DNA of 20,138 nt from Phycisphaerae bacterium. Lineage in GTDB: Bacteria; Planctomycetota; Phycisphaerae; UBA1845; UTPLA1. Positions 1 to 6,863 of the stretch are shown one piece after another. The stretch spans positions 1-20,138 of the forward strand of contig JAFGQA010000499.1 of NCBI GenBank assembly GCA_016935885.1, written 5' to 3'. Every line of letters starts with the position of its first letter. Positions within the stretch are counted from its first letter, which is position 1. The notes under the pieces were generated by a model, which saw only the letters and a program-made list of their open reading frames with translations, had not been told where the DNA came from and did no database searches. The translations under genes were made by a program, and so were the position numbers.

Positions 1-894
1 GCCCAGTCCATGCGCCTGCTGGCGACGACCAAGAACGACCTGCTCGACAAGGACGACATCGCCGGCAAGCGCGAGGTCTACTACAACAGCAAGAGCTGGG
101 GCGAGTGCCGCTTCGACGAACAGCCCGAGAGCGATTCCCTGCTCGACGACATGGAGGCGATGCTTGCGATCAACCGCGAACAGCTCGGCTACATCCCGGA
201 GGAAAGGGGCGGTGAAGTCTGCGGCCCGCTGGTCGTGATCGACAAGGACCCCGCCAGCGGGAAGGACATCAAGATCGACTGTGCCAGGCTGGGGACCGGC
301 GCATGGAGCATCCCCTCGCGGGTCGAGCACCTGCGTTTTCAAACGAAAGCGAAGCTGATCCTGGTGGTGGAGACCGCCTCGCTCTTCCAGCGCCTCGTGC
401 ACCACCGCTACTATGAAACCGCCCACTGCATCCTGATCTCGATGAGCGGCGTGCCGACCCGCGCCTGCCGCCGGTTCATCCGGCGGCTCGCGGATGACCA
501 GAAACTGCAGGTGCTGGCCTTCACCGACGGCGACCCGTACGGCTACTGCAACATCTACCGCACGCTCAAGGTCGGCTCAGGCCAGGCGGCCCACATCAAC
601 CGCTACTTCTGCGTGCCGCAGGCGCACTACCTCGGCGTTACGCCCTGGGACATCAAGGAGTTCAAGCTCGAGGACGCCACGCATCCGCTGGAGGCGGTTG
701 ACATCAAGCGCGCGAAAGACGCGCTCAAGAACGACCCGTTCGTGCGGCACCACAAGGAATGGCAGGCGGCGCTTGAGCACATGCTCCAGCTCGGGGTCCG
801 CGTCGAACAGCAGGCCTTCGCCAAGCACGGCCTGAACTTCGTCATCGAGAAGTATCTGCCCTCCAAGCTGAAGAAGGGGAAGTTCCTGCCGTAG
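1..894 (+). CDS. top6A: DNA topoisomerase VI subunit A (Spo11/Top6A family), 5' end outside window
   Basis: The catalytic subunit of a type IIB topoisomerase. It would pair with a Top6B ATPase to make transient double-strand breaks and pass DNA. The reading frame is open from base 1, and family members are about 360-380 residues, so some 70-80 N-terminal residues probably lie upstream. Numbering from the in-frame Met at base 10, REVYY (residues 21-25) matches the 5Y-CAP motif, with Tyr25 at the place of the catalytic tyrosine. The Toprim domain shows the acidic residue in VVET (Glu121) and the DGDPYG pair (Asp173, Asp175) that hold Mg2+. The C-terminal half (AHYLGVTPWDI) also fits the family. 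The Top6B partner is not visible and would be expected just upstream. Fairly sure of the family; the true start cannot be seen. Confidence 0.9.
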   Translation, partial: AQSMRLLATTKNDLLDKDDIAGKREVYYNSKSWGECRFDEQPESDSLLDDMEAMLAINREQLGYIPEERGGEVCGPLVVIDKDPASGKDIKIDCARLGTGAWSIPSRVEHLRFQTKAKLILVVETASLFQRLVHHRYYETAHCILISMSGVPTRACRRFIRRLADDQKLQVLAFTDGDPYGYCNIYRTLKVGSGQAAHINRYFCVPQAHYLGVTPWDIKEFKLEDATHPLEAVDIKRAKDALKNDPFVRHHKEWQAALEHMLQLGVRVEQQAFAKHGLNFVIEKYLPSKLKKGKFLP

Positions 895-900
895 GGGATT

Positions 901-978
901 GGAATACTGGAATGTTGGAATGGTGGAATGATGGGTTTCCCGCCATCCCATCATTCCATCATTCCATCATTCCATTCC
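901..978. terminator. Long hairpin of 8-bp GGAATNNT units between convergent genes
   Basis: Four 8-bp units (GGAATACT, GGAATGTT, GGAATGGT, GGAATGAT) on the left face their inverted copies on the right. Arms 909-935 and 947-973 pair at 25 of 27 positions around an 11-nt loop. The hairpin lies between convergent top6A (+) and lpxC (-), so it could end transcription from both sides. There is no T-tract. The last eight or so codons and the stop of the LpxC reading frame are made of the right arm. Confidence 0.6.
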
Positions 979-1994
979 GCCAACAGCCCGTGCAGATACA
1001 GGTACGTGACCATCTTCACGTCCAGCCCGTGCCCCGCCTTGTAGGAGACGACTTCGCCGACGAAGCGGCCCTCCTCGATCAGCGAGACGGCGGCCAGCAG
1101 GTCCAGTGCCGCGCGGTGCCAGACGGCCTCGAGCGACTTGCCTTCGTGGAGCAGTCTGGGCTCGTTGACGTAACGCTTGCGCCCCGCGACGAGGATGTTC
1201 TCGTTGGTGTAGCCGAGGTGCCGGACGTCGGCGAAGATCTTGCCGAGGGTCTGACAGTAGAGCTTCTTCGCATAGGAGGTATTGGTCCTGGCCTCGGCGG
1301 CCTGACGGAAGATGTCGTACGTCACGGGGAAACGAACACGCTGTTGGCCGATGGCGTCGGGGAAGTCGATCGCACAGTCAATGTGGAGTTCCGGATGCTT
1401 TGATCGCAAGGGCCGGAAGGTCAGGAACCCGCCGTGCGGAGTGGCCAGGGTGACCGTTTCCTTGACGGTCACGTACTTTGCCGGGGCGTCCGCATCCTGG
1501 AATCCGCTCTTCTCCAGGGCCTCGACCAGGTCGAGACTGCCGCGGTTGAACAGCGGGGGGTCCCCGGAGTCGATGCGGATCATGAGATTGTCGATCCCCA
1601 GCCCGATGCGCAGAGCCACCATGTGCTCGACCATGCGGACGTAGTTGCTCGGCGCGCCGCTGCGCAGGACGATGTTGCTGACGACGGCGCCGGTCGTCCA
1701 CACGTTGCGGACGGACACGCGAGTGGGCAGGGAGTCGGGCAGGTCGGTGCGGTCAAACCACCAGCCCTCGCCGTCGAACGGCTCGAAGGTCAGCCGGCGC
1801 ACGGCCTTGCCGAAGAACGTGCCGGGCCCGGCGATCGAAACCGGCTTGCGGATGGTGCGCTGGTTCCGGGGCGGTCCGGGGTAGGGGCCGTCGGTCAGGT
1901 TCCAGTCCACCGGTTGGCTTGCGAACCTCTCGTATGCTTCACGCACGAGAGGCTCATCGCCCGTCAGCAGGGTTCCATAGGGTGTTTCAGCCAC
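951..1994 (-). CDS. lpxC: LpxC-family UDP-3-O-acyl-N-acetylglucosamine deacetylase (divergent)
   Basis: LpxC is the zinc deacetylase that makes the committed step of lipid A synthesis in the cytoplasm. The first repeat of the fold is seen at NQRTIRKPVSIAGPGTFFGK (residues 44-63). The zinc/catalytic EH of MVEHMVALRIGLGIDN is Glu123-His124. The second domain has RHLGYTNENILVAG (258-271), the helix WHRAALD (His293, Asp298), and the catalytic-histidine motif YKAGH (His322). At 347 residues it is some 40 longer than E. coli LpxC, mostly at the N-terminus. Odd point: E. coli has HxxxD for the paired zinc ligands, whereas here the spacing is HxxxxD, and the following GD is absent. A divergent paralogue is therefore possible. 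The start is GTG, with AAGGAAG about six bases before it. The C-terminal residues WNDGMME come from the hairpin repeat. Confidence 0.8.
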   Translation of the reverse strand: MAETPYGTLLTGDEPLVREAYERFASQPVDWNLTDGPYPGPPRNQRTIRKPVSIAGPGTFFGKAVRRLTFEPFDGEGWWFDRTDLPDSLPTRVSVRNVWTTGAVVSNIVLRSGAPSNYVRMVEHMVALRIGLGIDNLMIRIDSGDPPLFNRGSLDLVEALEKSGFQDADAPAKYVTVKETVTLATPHGGFLTFRPLRSKHPELHIDCAIDFPDAIGQQRVRFPVTYDIFRQAAEARTNTSYAKKLYCQTLGKIFADVRHLGYTNENILVAGRKRYVNEPRLLHEGKSLEAVWHRAALDLLAAVSLIEEGRFVGEVVSYKAGHGLDVKMVTYLYLHGLLAEWNDGMME

Positions 1995-2057
1995 GGTGAC
2001 TTCCTTTGTCGGGCGCCGACTCTATACGAGGGCCGGACCTTCTGGCAATGGGGAATA

Positions 2058-2093
2058 GGTCCTATAGGCCCTATAGGACCTATAAGACCTATA
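2058..2093. repeat. Four tandem 9-bp units, consensus GGNCCTATA
   Basis: The units are GGTCCTATA, GGCCCTATA, GGACCTATA and AGACCTATA, head to tail. They lie between the lpxC start and the end of the zinc-motif gene, whose TAG stop (2089-2091) falls inside the last unit. Several units contain the palindromic core CCTATAGG across their junctions. Confidence 0.85.
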
Positions 2094-2577
2094 GAATTCG
2101 TGAAGCCGTCGTCCCGCCTTGCCTGGCCCGGTCCTGTTGCACGACTTTCGCGAAGCACTCCGGGCACACCCCGTGCGAGAATTCGGCGCGCGTCTTGTCC
2201 GACACGAACAGGTCCAGCCTCTGCCAGGCCTCCTCGTCGAGCTGGACCCGGTTGCAGTAGGAACAGATCTTGATCATGCCCGCGAGCACCCGCTTCTGCT
2301 GCTGGTAGGAGTAGGCGATGCTGATGAAACCCACGACGATGACGCACACGGTCAGGATGCTGGCGCCGAGCCAGTTCATGGATGGTGCGGGCGGTGCGCC
2401 GTAGATCAGGTTGGGCAGGTCGAGCACCTCGTTGACCCACACCAGGCACAACAGCATGATGAAGATGAGGAACTGCCAGAAGGCGATGTACTCGAAGGGC
2501 CGCAGGCCGGAGGCTTGACGGCCCGGCCGGTACCCCAGCGACTCCGTCTTGAATCTGCCCTTAGCGAATTGCATCAT
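2089..2577 (-). CDS. Membrane protein with C-terminal CxxC...CxxC module
   Basis: A 162-residue protein with two predicted membrane helices (about 30-52 and 69-93) followed by a cytoplasmic tail. The tail reads IKICSYCNRVQLDEEAW (Cys105, Cys108), then EFSHGVCPEC (Cys138, Cys141). This CSYC...FSHGxCPEC module is well known at the C-terminal end of many bacterial histidine kinases and response-regulator-type proteins, and probably binds one metal ion. Here it stands without a kinase, joined only to a membrane anchor. I chose the ATG at 2577, since the longer frame begins with TTG at 2613. Neither start has a convincing Shine-Dalgarno sequence. It lies 65 bp after nikO on the same strand and could be co-transcribed. 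Function is unknown; sensing or anchoring is only a guess. Confidence 0.7.
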   Translation of the reverse strand: MMQFAKGRFKTESLGYRPGRQASGLRPFEYIAFWQFLIFIMLLCLVWVNEVLDLPNLIYGAPPAPSMNWLGASILTVCVIVVGFISIAYSYQQQKRVLAGMIKICSYCNRVQLDEEAWQRLDLFVSDKTRAEFSHGVCPECFAKVVQQDRARQGGTTASRIL

Positions 2578-2642
2578 CTGTCGGTTTCTACAGGGAAGCC
2601 GCAAGGCAGTCAATCGCCCAGGGTGCAGACGCCTGCCAAATC

Positions 2643-3386
2643 TCAGTGCGGGTGGCGGTGACGCAGGATGTGCGGACGTTCCAGGCCGTGCGCCAGCATC
2701 AGATCCTCATTGTTCAGGATCTCGACCGTCGGGCCCTCGGCCACAACCTGTCCCCCGTCCAGCACGATCACGCGGGAACATGCTTCGACGACCAGCTCCA
2801 GGTCGTGCGTGGCGATAATGCGGGTGTGCTCGAACGACCTCAGCAACTCTATGAGGCGGCGGCGGCCGCGCGGATCGAGATGGGAGGACGGCTCGTCCAT
2901 GACCAGCACGTCCGGCAGCATCGCCAGCACGGTCGCTATAGCCACCGCGCGCTTCTCGCCGGCCGACAGCCGGTAGGGCGGGCGGCCCTGCAGGTGGTTC
3001 ATGCCGACCCGCTCCAGCGCGTTCGCTACCCGCCCGTGCACTTCGTCCGGCGGCAAGCCCGCGTTCAAGGGCCCGAAAGCCACATCCTCGAAGACCGTCG
3101 GCATGAAGAGCTGGTCGTCCGGATCCTGGAAGACCATGCCGACCGCCCGACGTGCCGCGACGACGGTGTCACGGTTGAGCGGCACGTCGCCAAGGCGCAC
3201 CTCGCCGCGCGTGGGGGACAGACAGCCGTTCAGGTGCAGGAGCAGGGTGGATTTGCCCGCGCCGTTCGCCCCGATGAGGGCGACCGCCTCGCCGTGCGTG
3301 ATGCGTAAGGACACGCCCCGCAAAGCCTCCGTGCCGTCAGGATAGCTGAAGTGGAGATCGCGTGCTTCGACGATGTGGTGACTCAT
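2643..3386 (-). CDS. nikO: Nickel/cobalt ECF transporter ATPase (NikO/CbiO)
   Basis: The ATP-hydrolysing subunit of an energy-coupling-factor type metal importer, 247 residues. All ABC motifs are in order: Walker A GANGAGKS (39-46), Q-loop Gln87 in VFQDPDDQ, signature LSAGEKR (140-146), Walker B VLVMDEP with Glu165, D-loop HLDP (169-172) and switch His194. FQDPDDQLF is typical of CbiO/EcfA proteins. The C-terminal tail HILRHRHPH is histidine-rich, as often found in metal-related ATPases. The ATG overlaps the nikQ stop codon as ATGA, so translation is probably coupled, and the longer frame (start near 3464) would run deep into nikQ. Nickel rather than cobalt is inferred from the nikR gene heading the same operon. 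Confidence 0.92.
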   Translation of the reverse strand: MSHHIVEARDLHFSYPDGTEALRGVSLRITHGEAVALIGANGAGKSTLLLHLNGCLSPTRGEVRLGDVPLNRDTVVAARRAVGMVFQDPDDQLFMPTVFEDVAFGPLNAGLPPDEVHGRVANALERVGMNHLQGRPPYRLSAGEKRAVAIATVLAMLPDVLVMDEPSSHLDPRGRRRLIELLRSFEHTRIIATHDLELVVEACSRVIVLDGGQVVAEGPTVEILNNEDLMLAHGLERPHILRHRHPH

Positions 3387-4156
3387 AGCGTGGCCCCCGT
3401 CAGCAGGTGGCCGAGGCGGTCGGCCAGGTTCCAGACTCGCGCGACAACGAAGAAGACCGCCCACCCGGCCACGAAACCCAGGTCGGCCCAGCGCAGGCGG
3501 CTCTGGCGCAGGACCCGGATCTGGCCGTCGAATCCGCGCGCCACCATGGCCCGATACACCCGGTCCGCGCGGGCCATGGAGCGGAGGAGCAGGTGCCCGA
3601 GGAGCGAAGCATAGACGCGCAGACCAATGGATCTCGGCCCGGAGGCGCGCAGACTCACACTGCGCACCATCCGCGCGCCTTCATCGGCGATGACGAACAG
3701 GTAGCGATACAGGAAGAGCAGTTGCGCGGCGAAAACGCGCGGCAAGCCCATCCGCTCCAGCCCCGCGCAGAGGCGGTGCATGCCGGTGCAGGCGACCAGC
3801 ACCAGCGCCGCGCTCACCGTCAGGACAAAGCGCAGCATGATCGAGGCAAACGACAGCCAGCCGCCGGCGAGCGCGAACGAACCGACGGCCGCGACCGGTT
3901 GACGATCGAGAAACGGGTTGAACATCCCGATCACCAGCGCAAACGGCGCGGCGACGAGAACCTTCCGCAGGAGAAAGCCGGGCGGCAGACGGCCGAGCGC
4001 GACCAGGACGAAGGGAAAGACGAAGAACGGCGTCAGCGCAGAGACCTCATAGCGACTGAACGACATGACGAAGACTATGAAGACCAGCGTGGTCACGGCA
4101 TGCGCCCGCGCATCCACGCGATGCACGGGCGTGTCCAGCCGCGCCAGCTCCTCCAT
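3383..4156 (-). CDS. nikQ: Nickel/cobalt ECF transporter T component (NikQ/CbiQ)
   Basis: The membrane coupling subunit that links the S component to the ATPase. From the ATG at 4156 it has 257 residues, and begins MEELARLDTPVHRVDARAH, the usual CbiQ opening. Several hydrophobic helices follow (about 21-56, 63-82, 92-124, 223-240). The long cytoplasmic part carries the coupling helices, including ARG at 206-208 in MVARGFDG; the first expected Ala-Arg-Gly motif is altered, perhaps to LRASG (169-173). An in-frame ATG at 4189 with AAGG eight bases upstream would add 11 residues and is the main alternative start. It overlaps nikO by 4 bp. About 200 bp with a hairpin separate it from nikMN upstream. 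Confidence 0.88.
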   Translation of the reverse strand: MEELARLDTPVHRVDARAHAVTTLVFIVFVMSFSRYEVSALTPFFVFPFVLVALGRLPPGFLLRKVLVAAPFALVIGMFNPFLDRQPVAAVGSFALAGGWLSFASIMLRFVLTVSAALVLVACTGMHRLCAGLERMGLPRVFAAQLLFLYRYLFVIADEGARMVRSVSLRASGPRSIGLRVYASLLGHLLLRSMARADRVYRAMVARGFDGQIRVLRQSRLRWADLGFVAGWAVFFVVARVWNLADRLGHLLTGATL

Positions 4157-4244
4157 GCGGCCTACTTCAGTCCATCCAGCCGGTCCCATGTGATTCGCCT
4201 TGTGCCGCCATTCTTTCCGCACGGCGTGCTCTTGCAAGGGGTTT

Positions 4245-4324
4245 CTCGCGCAGAGGCGCCGAGTCGCAGAGGGAAACGGATTCCCGGGCCGATCCTCCTC
4301 TGCGCCTCAGCGTCTCTGCGCGAG
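4245..4324. repeat. Inverted repeat with 28-bp arms inside the nickel operon
   Basis: Arms 4245-4272 and 4297-4324 pair at 25 of 28 positions around a 24-nt loop. Both begin or end with CTCGCGCAGAG-type sequence. The element lies in the only sizeable gap of the operon, between nikMN and nikQ, and could act as a partial terminator or an mRNA-stabilising hairpin. Confidence 0.7.
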
Positions 4325-4369
4325 TTCTTCCTCTCGTCGGCCGTGCCGCGCCCGGAACGCGCCACGACA

Positions 4370-5410
4370 TCAGGCCGCCGCGCGGCGCGGCTTCAAAGCC
4401 AGGCCCGCCACTCCCGCCAGGACCAGCGTCAGGAGGCCGCCGACCAGGCCCGACACGGAAGTGCCCGCGCTCACCGCCGGCCACGCTTCTGCCTCTTCCT
4501 CGGCGCCTGCCTCGGAAGAGACTTCAGCCTCCGAAGTCTTGAACCCGTAATCCGGCAGGAATGCGGTCTTCTCCTGAAGCGCGGCCAGGCCGCCGTGCAG
4601 TCCGCCCTCAGTGCCGGACAACTCCTCACTGCCGGCGACCCGCGCAATGGACCACTCCAGGCCGTCCGGGTATGTCGATGCAAACCAGCTCATGGCGCCG
4701 CCCACGACCACGGCCGCCGCCAGCAGCGCGAGCAGGACCGGCCGCAAGGCAACCGGCCGGCCGGTCGTCTGCGCCGTCGGCAGGGCCTCCGGCCGCGCAT
4801 GCGCGACGAACGCCACAACGGCCGCGGTGGCCAGGCCCTCGACCACGCCGATCGCGAGGTGGATCGGCTGCATCAGCAGGAGGAACCCGCCAAACGGCAA
4901 CTCGGAGATGCCGGAGGCCCTGGTCTCCAGCACCACGCCGAAGGCGCCAAGCTGTAACGCCACGACGGCGGCAACCACTGCGGCGATCCACGCGCGCGGC
5001 GTGCCGTGCTGGTCCTGAGTCATGGGCCGGTAAATCAGCGGGTAGGCGATGAAGGCGGGGAAGAACCCCATGTTGAAGATATTACAGCCCAGCGCCAGCA
5101 GGCCGCCGTCGGCGAAGAACAGCGCCTGCACGGTCAGCACGGACGCGATGACGAGAAACGCCGCATGCGGCCCCAGCAGGACCGCCAGGATCAGGCCGCC
5201 GCCCAGGTGCCCGCTCGATCCCGTCCCCGGGATCGAGAAGTTGATCATCTGCGCCGCGAAGATGAACGCGCCGAGCACACCCATCATCGGGACCAGGTGG
5301 TTCGTCACCGTCTGCCTCACCTTGCGCGCGCACCAGGCGATCAGCCCGGCGCTCGCCAGCCACAGCGTCCCGCCCACGGCGGGAGAAATCAACGCATCAG
5401 CCATGTGCAT
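4370..5410 (-). CDS. nikMN: Nickel ECF transporter substrate-binding component NikMN (CbiM with PDGLE domain)
   Basis: The S component that selects the metal ion, 346 residues. The N-terminus is MHMADALISPAVGG. In characterised NikM the N-terminal amine, His2 and a later histidine form the metal site, and here His2 and His68 (SSGHLGGG) match. About six hydrophobic helices span residues 1-203. After a linker comes a further helix (220-243) and the PDGLEWSI motif (248-255) of the CbiN/NikN-like PDGLE domain. An acidic stretch (291-309) and a final helix (318-338) complete it, so M and N parts are fused. GGAG lies eight to nine bases before the ATG, just 12 bp after the barrel gene. Cobalt as substrate cannot be ruled out from this protein alone. 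Confidence 0.92.
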   Translation of the reverse strand: MHMADALISPAVGGTLWLASAGLIAWCARKVRQTVTNHLVPMMGVLGAFIFAAQMINFSIPGTGSSGHLGGGLILAVLLGPHAAFLVIASVLTVQALFFADGGLLALGCNIFNMGFFPAFIAYPLIYRPMTQDQHGTPRAWIAAVVAAVVALQLGAFGVVLETRASGISELPFGGFLLLMQPIHLAIGVVEGLATAAVVAFVAHARPEALPTAQTTGRPVALRPVLLALLAAAVVVGGAMSWFASTYPDGLEWSIARVAGSEELSGTEGGLHGGLAALQEKTAFLPDYGFKTSEAEVSSEAGAEEEAEAWPAVSAGTSVSGLVGGLLTLVLAGVAGLALKPRRAAA

Positions 5411-5422
5411 CTTCTGTGTCTC

Positions 5423-6199
5423 CTACTTGGTTCCGCTCAATCCGAAGGCCCAGGTCAGACCGGCAGTCGCGAAGAAGTCCGGCGCTTCGCCGTCGATCTT
5501 CGACCCGCCCGCAATATCCAGGGTCAGGGTCTCGGTCGGACTCATGCGGAAGCCCGTGTTGTACTGCACCACGGTGTCCGCGCCGTCAGCCTGTTCCTCT
5601 TCGGCAAACACCTCGCCGACCCACTGCACCGCTTCGCTCAACTGGTAATCCAAAGCGAGGCCGCCATGAACGACGTCGTCATCGTCGCCGCCGACCCAGG
5701 AATAGCCCGCGTTGAGGTGCAGGCCGGCCTTTTCGCCAAGGGACCAGGAGGCGATCCACGCGAGATCGTAGTCTGTCTCGCCACTGCCCAGCCCCTTGTC
5801 GTCGTCCGCCGTCGGGAACTTCACTGATGGCGCGAGGGCATGCCGCGCGCCCAGCGGGCATTCCTCGATGAATCGCCATTTCGCGCCGATTTCCAGGTCG
5901 CCGATGCCGGATTCGTCCACGTCCTCCTCACAGCCATCGTCGAGCAGCTCGGTCCTCTTCTCGAGTTGGCCGCCGAAGCCGACGCCGACTTCCACGTTCG
6001 GCGCCAGGCCGTACGCCAGGCCCAGGGGAAAATCCCAGTGTTCGCAATCGGCATCGTCGACATATCCGACCCCGGCCTCGACTTCGCACTGCCCGGGATC
6101 CGCCGGGTCCGCATCGTCGATTTCCAGCGGACGCCCTGCCCAGACTGCGCCGCCCGCGCACACCAGTCCTGCTACTGCCCAGCATCGCCAGCCCCTCAT
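5423..6199 (-). CDS. Outer-membrane beta-barrel protein within the nickel operon
   Basis: A 258-residue protein with a signal peptide (MRGWRCWAVAGLVCAGGAVWA, cleavage near residue 21). The rest has alternating short amphipathic strands, many Gly and aromatic residues, and acidic turns (for example DDADCEHWD, GGDDDDVV). It ends TAGLTWAFGLSGTK, a plausible last strand although the terminal residue is Lys rather than aromatic. It resembles the transporter-like barrels annotated as MetA-pathway/phenol degradation (Phenol_MetA_deg) proteins. Its ATG overlaps the nikR stop as ATGA, and nikMN follows after 12 bp, so it belongs firmly to the operon. The likely role is passage or capture of nickel at the outer membrane, inferred from context. 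The acidic loops could attract cations. Confidence 0.75.
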   Translation of the reverse strand: MRGWRCWAVAGLVCAGGAVWAGRPLEIDDADPADPGQCEVEAGVGYVDDADCEHWDFPLGLAYGLAPNVEVGVGFGGQLEKRTELLDDGCEEDVDESGIGDLEIGAKWRFIEECPLGARHALAPSVKFPTADDDKGLGSGETDYDLAWIASWSLGEKAGLHLNAGYSWVGGDDDDVVHGGLALDYQLSEAVQWVGEVFAEEEQADGADTVVQYNTGFRMSPTETLTLDIAGGSKIDGEAPDFFATAGLTWAFGLSGTK

Positions 6200-6624
6200 C
6201 TCGCGAACTCCTTTCCGGTTGTGGTGACCGTCAGCTTCCCGTGTTTCACGCCGCGGGCAGCGATGAGCTGGTCCGCGACGTGCTTGACCGCGTCGGCCCG
6301 TCCGCGGACGGCGAGAACCTCCATGCAGTTGTGGTGGTCGAGGTGGACGTGCATGGTCGAGATGATGAGCTTCTGGTGGTCGTGCTGGATGTCGGTCAGC
6401 AGGGCCTGGACGTTGCGCTTGTGGTGGTCGTAGACGAGGGTGATCGTGCCCGCGATCTCGCGCGAGCCGGCCTGGGCGTGGTGTTCGACCAGGTGCGCCC
6501 GGACCATGTCCGCCACCGCGTGCGAGCGGCTGGCATAGCCCTTGGCCTTGACCATACCGTCGAGCTGAGTCACCAGCTCCCCGGGCATCGAGAGACTGAA
6601 CCGACAGAGCGCTGTTGCCTTCAT
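6196..6624 (-). CDS. nikR: Nickel-responsive regulator NikR
   Basis: A 142-residue metalloregulator: an N-terminal ribbon-helix-helix (residues 3-45, RFSLSMPGELVTQLD with SRSHAVADMVR) and a C-terminal ACT-like nickel-binding domain. The four ligands known from E. coli NikR (His76, His87, His89, Cys95) correspond in spacing to His81, His92, His94 and Cys100 in DIQHDH and TMHVHLDHHNC. Length is close to the usual 133-148. It is the first gene of the operon and probably represses it when nickel is plentiful. AAAGG lies about seven bases before the ATG, inside the palindromic operator, which ends at the start codon. The 4-bp overlap with the barrel gene supports co-transcription. Confidence 0.95.
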   Translation of the reverse strand: MKATALCRFSLSMPGELVTQLDGMVKAKGYASRSHAVADMVRAHLVEHHAQAGSREIAGTITLVYDHHKRNVQALLTDIQHDHQKLIISTMHVHLDHHNCMEVLAVRGRADAVKHVADQLIAARGVKHGKLTVTTTGKEFAR

Positions 6625-6656
6625 GGTGTTACCTTTCTAACTAAAGGTAGCACCAT
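6623..6656 (-). promoter_or_regulatory. Probable NikR operator, palindrome at the nikR start
   Basis: A 34-bp palindrome: arms 6623-6636 and 6643-6656 match at 13 of 14 positions with a 6-bp centre. Read on the minus strand the core is GTGCTAC-N14-GTAACAC (6626-6653). As I recall, GTGTTAC-N13/14-GTAACAC is the NikR site described for delta-proteobacterial-type NikR, unlike the E. coli GTATGA-N16-TCATAC. It covers the ribosome binding site and reaches the ATG. Confidence 0.8.
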
Positions 6657-6673
6657 GCCGGCGAGGGGGTCAA
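6644..6673 (-). promoter_or_regulatory. Possible promoter of the nikR operon
   Basis: On the minus strand TTGACC (6668-6673) is followed after 18 bp by TACCTT (6644-6649), giving a moderate -35/-10 pair. The -10 lies inside the palindromic operator, so bound NikR would block it. The predicted leader would be very short, about a dozen bases. The -10 match is weak. Confidence 0.4.
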
Positions 6674-6770
6674 GGAGAGATTGGGCGGACAACGGCACCG
6701 GGCGGTCCGCGCCGCGTTGCAGGCGGGCGTGGTAGTGCGGCAGGCCATCGCGCCGCGAATCTGCCCGGCG

Positions 6771-6808
6771 GCCTGCCTTCGCCCTGCGGCTCAGGCCGAA
6801 GGGGAGGC
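6771..6808 (-). terminator. Possible hairpin terminator after the lectin gene
   Basis: CCTTCG (6776-6781) pairs with CGAAGG (6797-6802), extended by GCCT/AGGC outside with small bulges. It lies 56-93 bp beyond the lectin stop codon and ahead of the nikR promoter. No T-tract follows. I see nothing else in 6674-6863. Confidence 0.35.
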
Positions 6809-6863
6809 GGTCCCTCCCGGAATGAACGATGTTTCAACTGCGCTGGGGTGGAGGAGCCGGGTC

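Noticed and set aside
901..978. CRISPR-like array because of regular short repeats
   Set aside because: Units of 8 bp are contiguous without spacers and no cas genes are present; likewise the 9-bp and 12-bp arrays.
3407..4957. Very long plus-strand open frame (516 codons) opposite the nickel genes
   Set aside because: It mirrors nikQ and nikMN on the other strand, is rich in Arg/Gln/His low-complexity sequence and matches no family; a high-GC shadow.
5411..6660. Cobalamin riboswitch controlling a cobalt (cbiMNQO) operon
   Set aside because: No room or recognisable box for one; nikR with a fitting operator heads the operon, favouring nickel control by protein.
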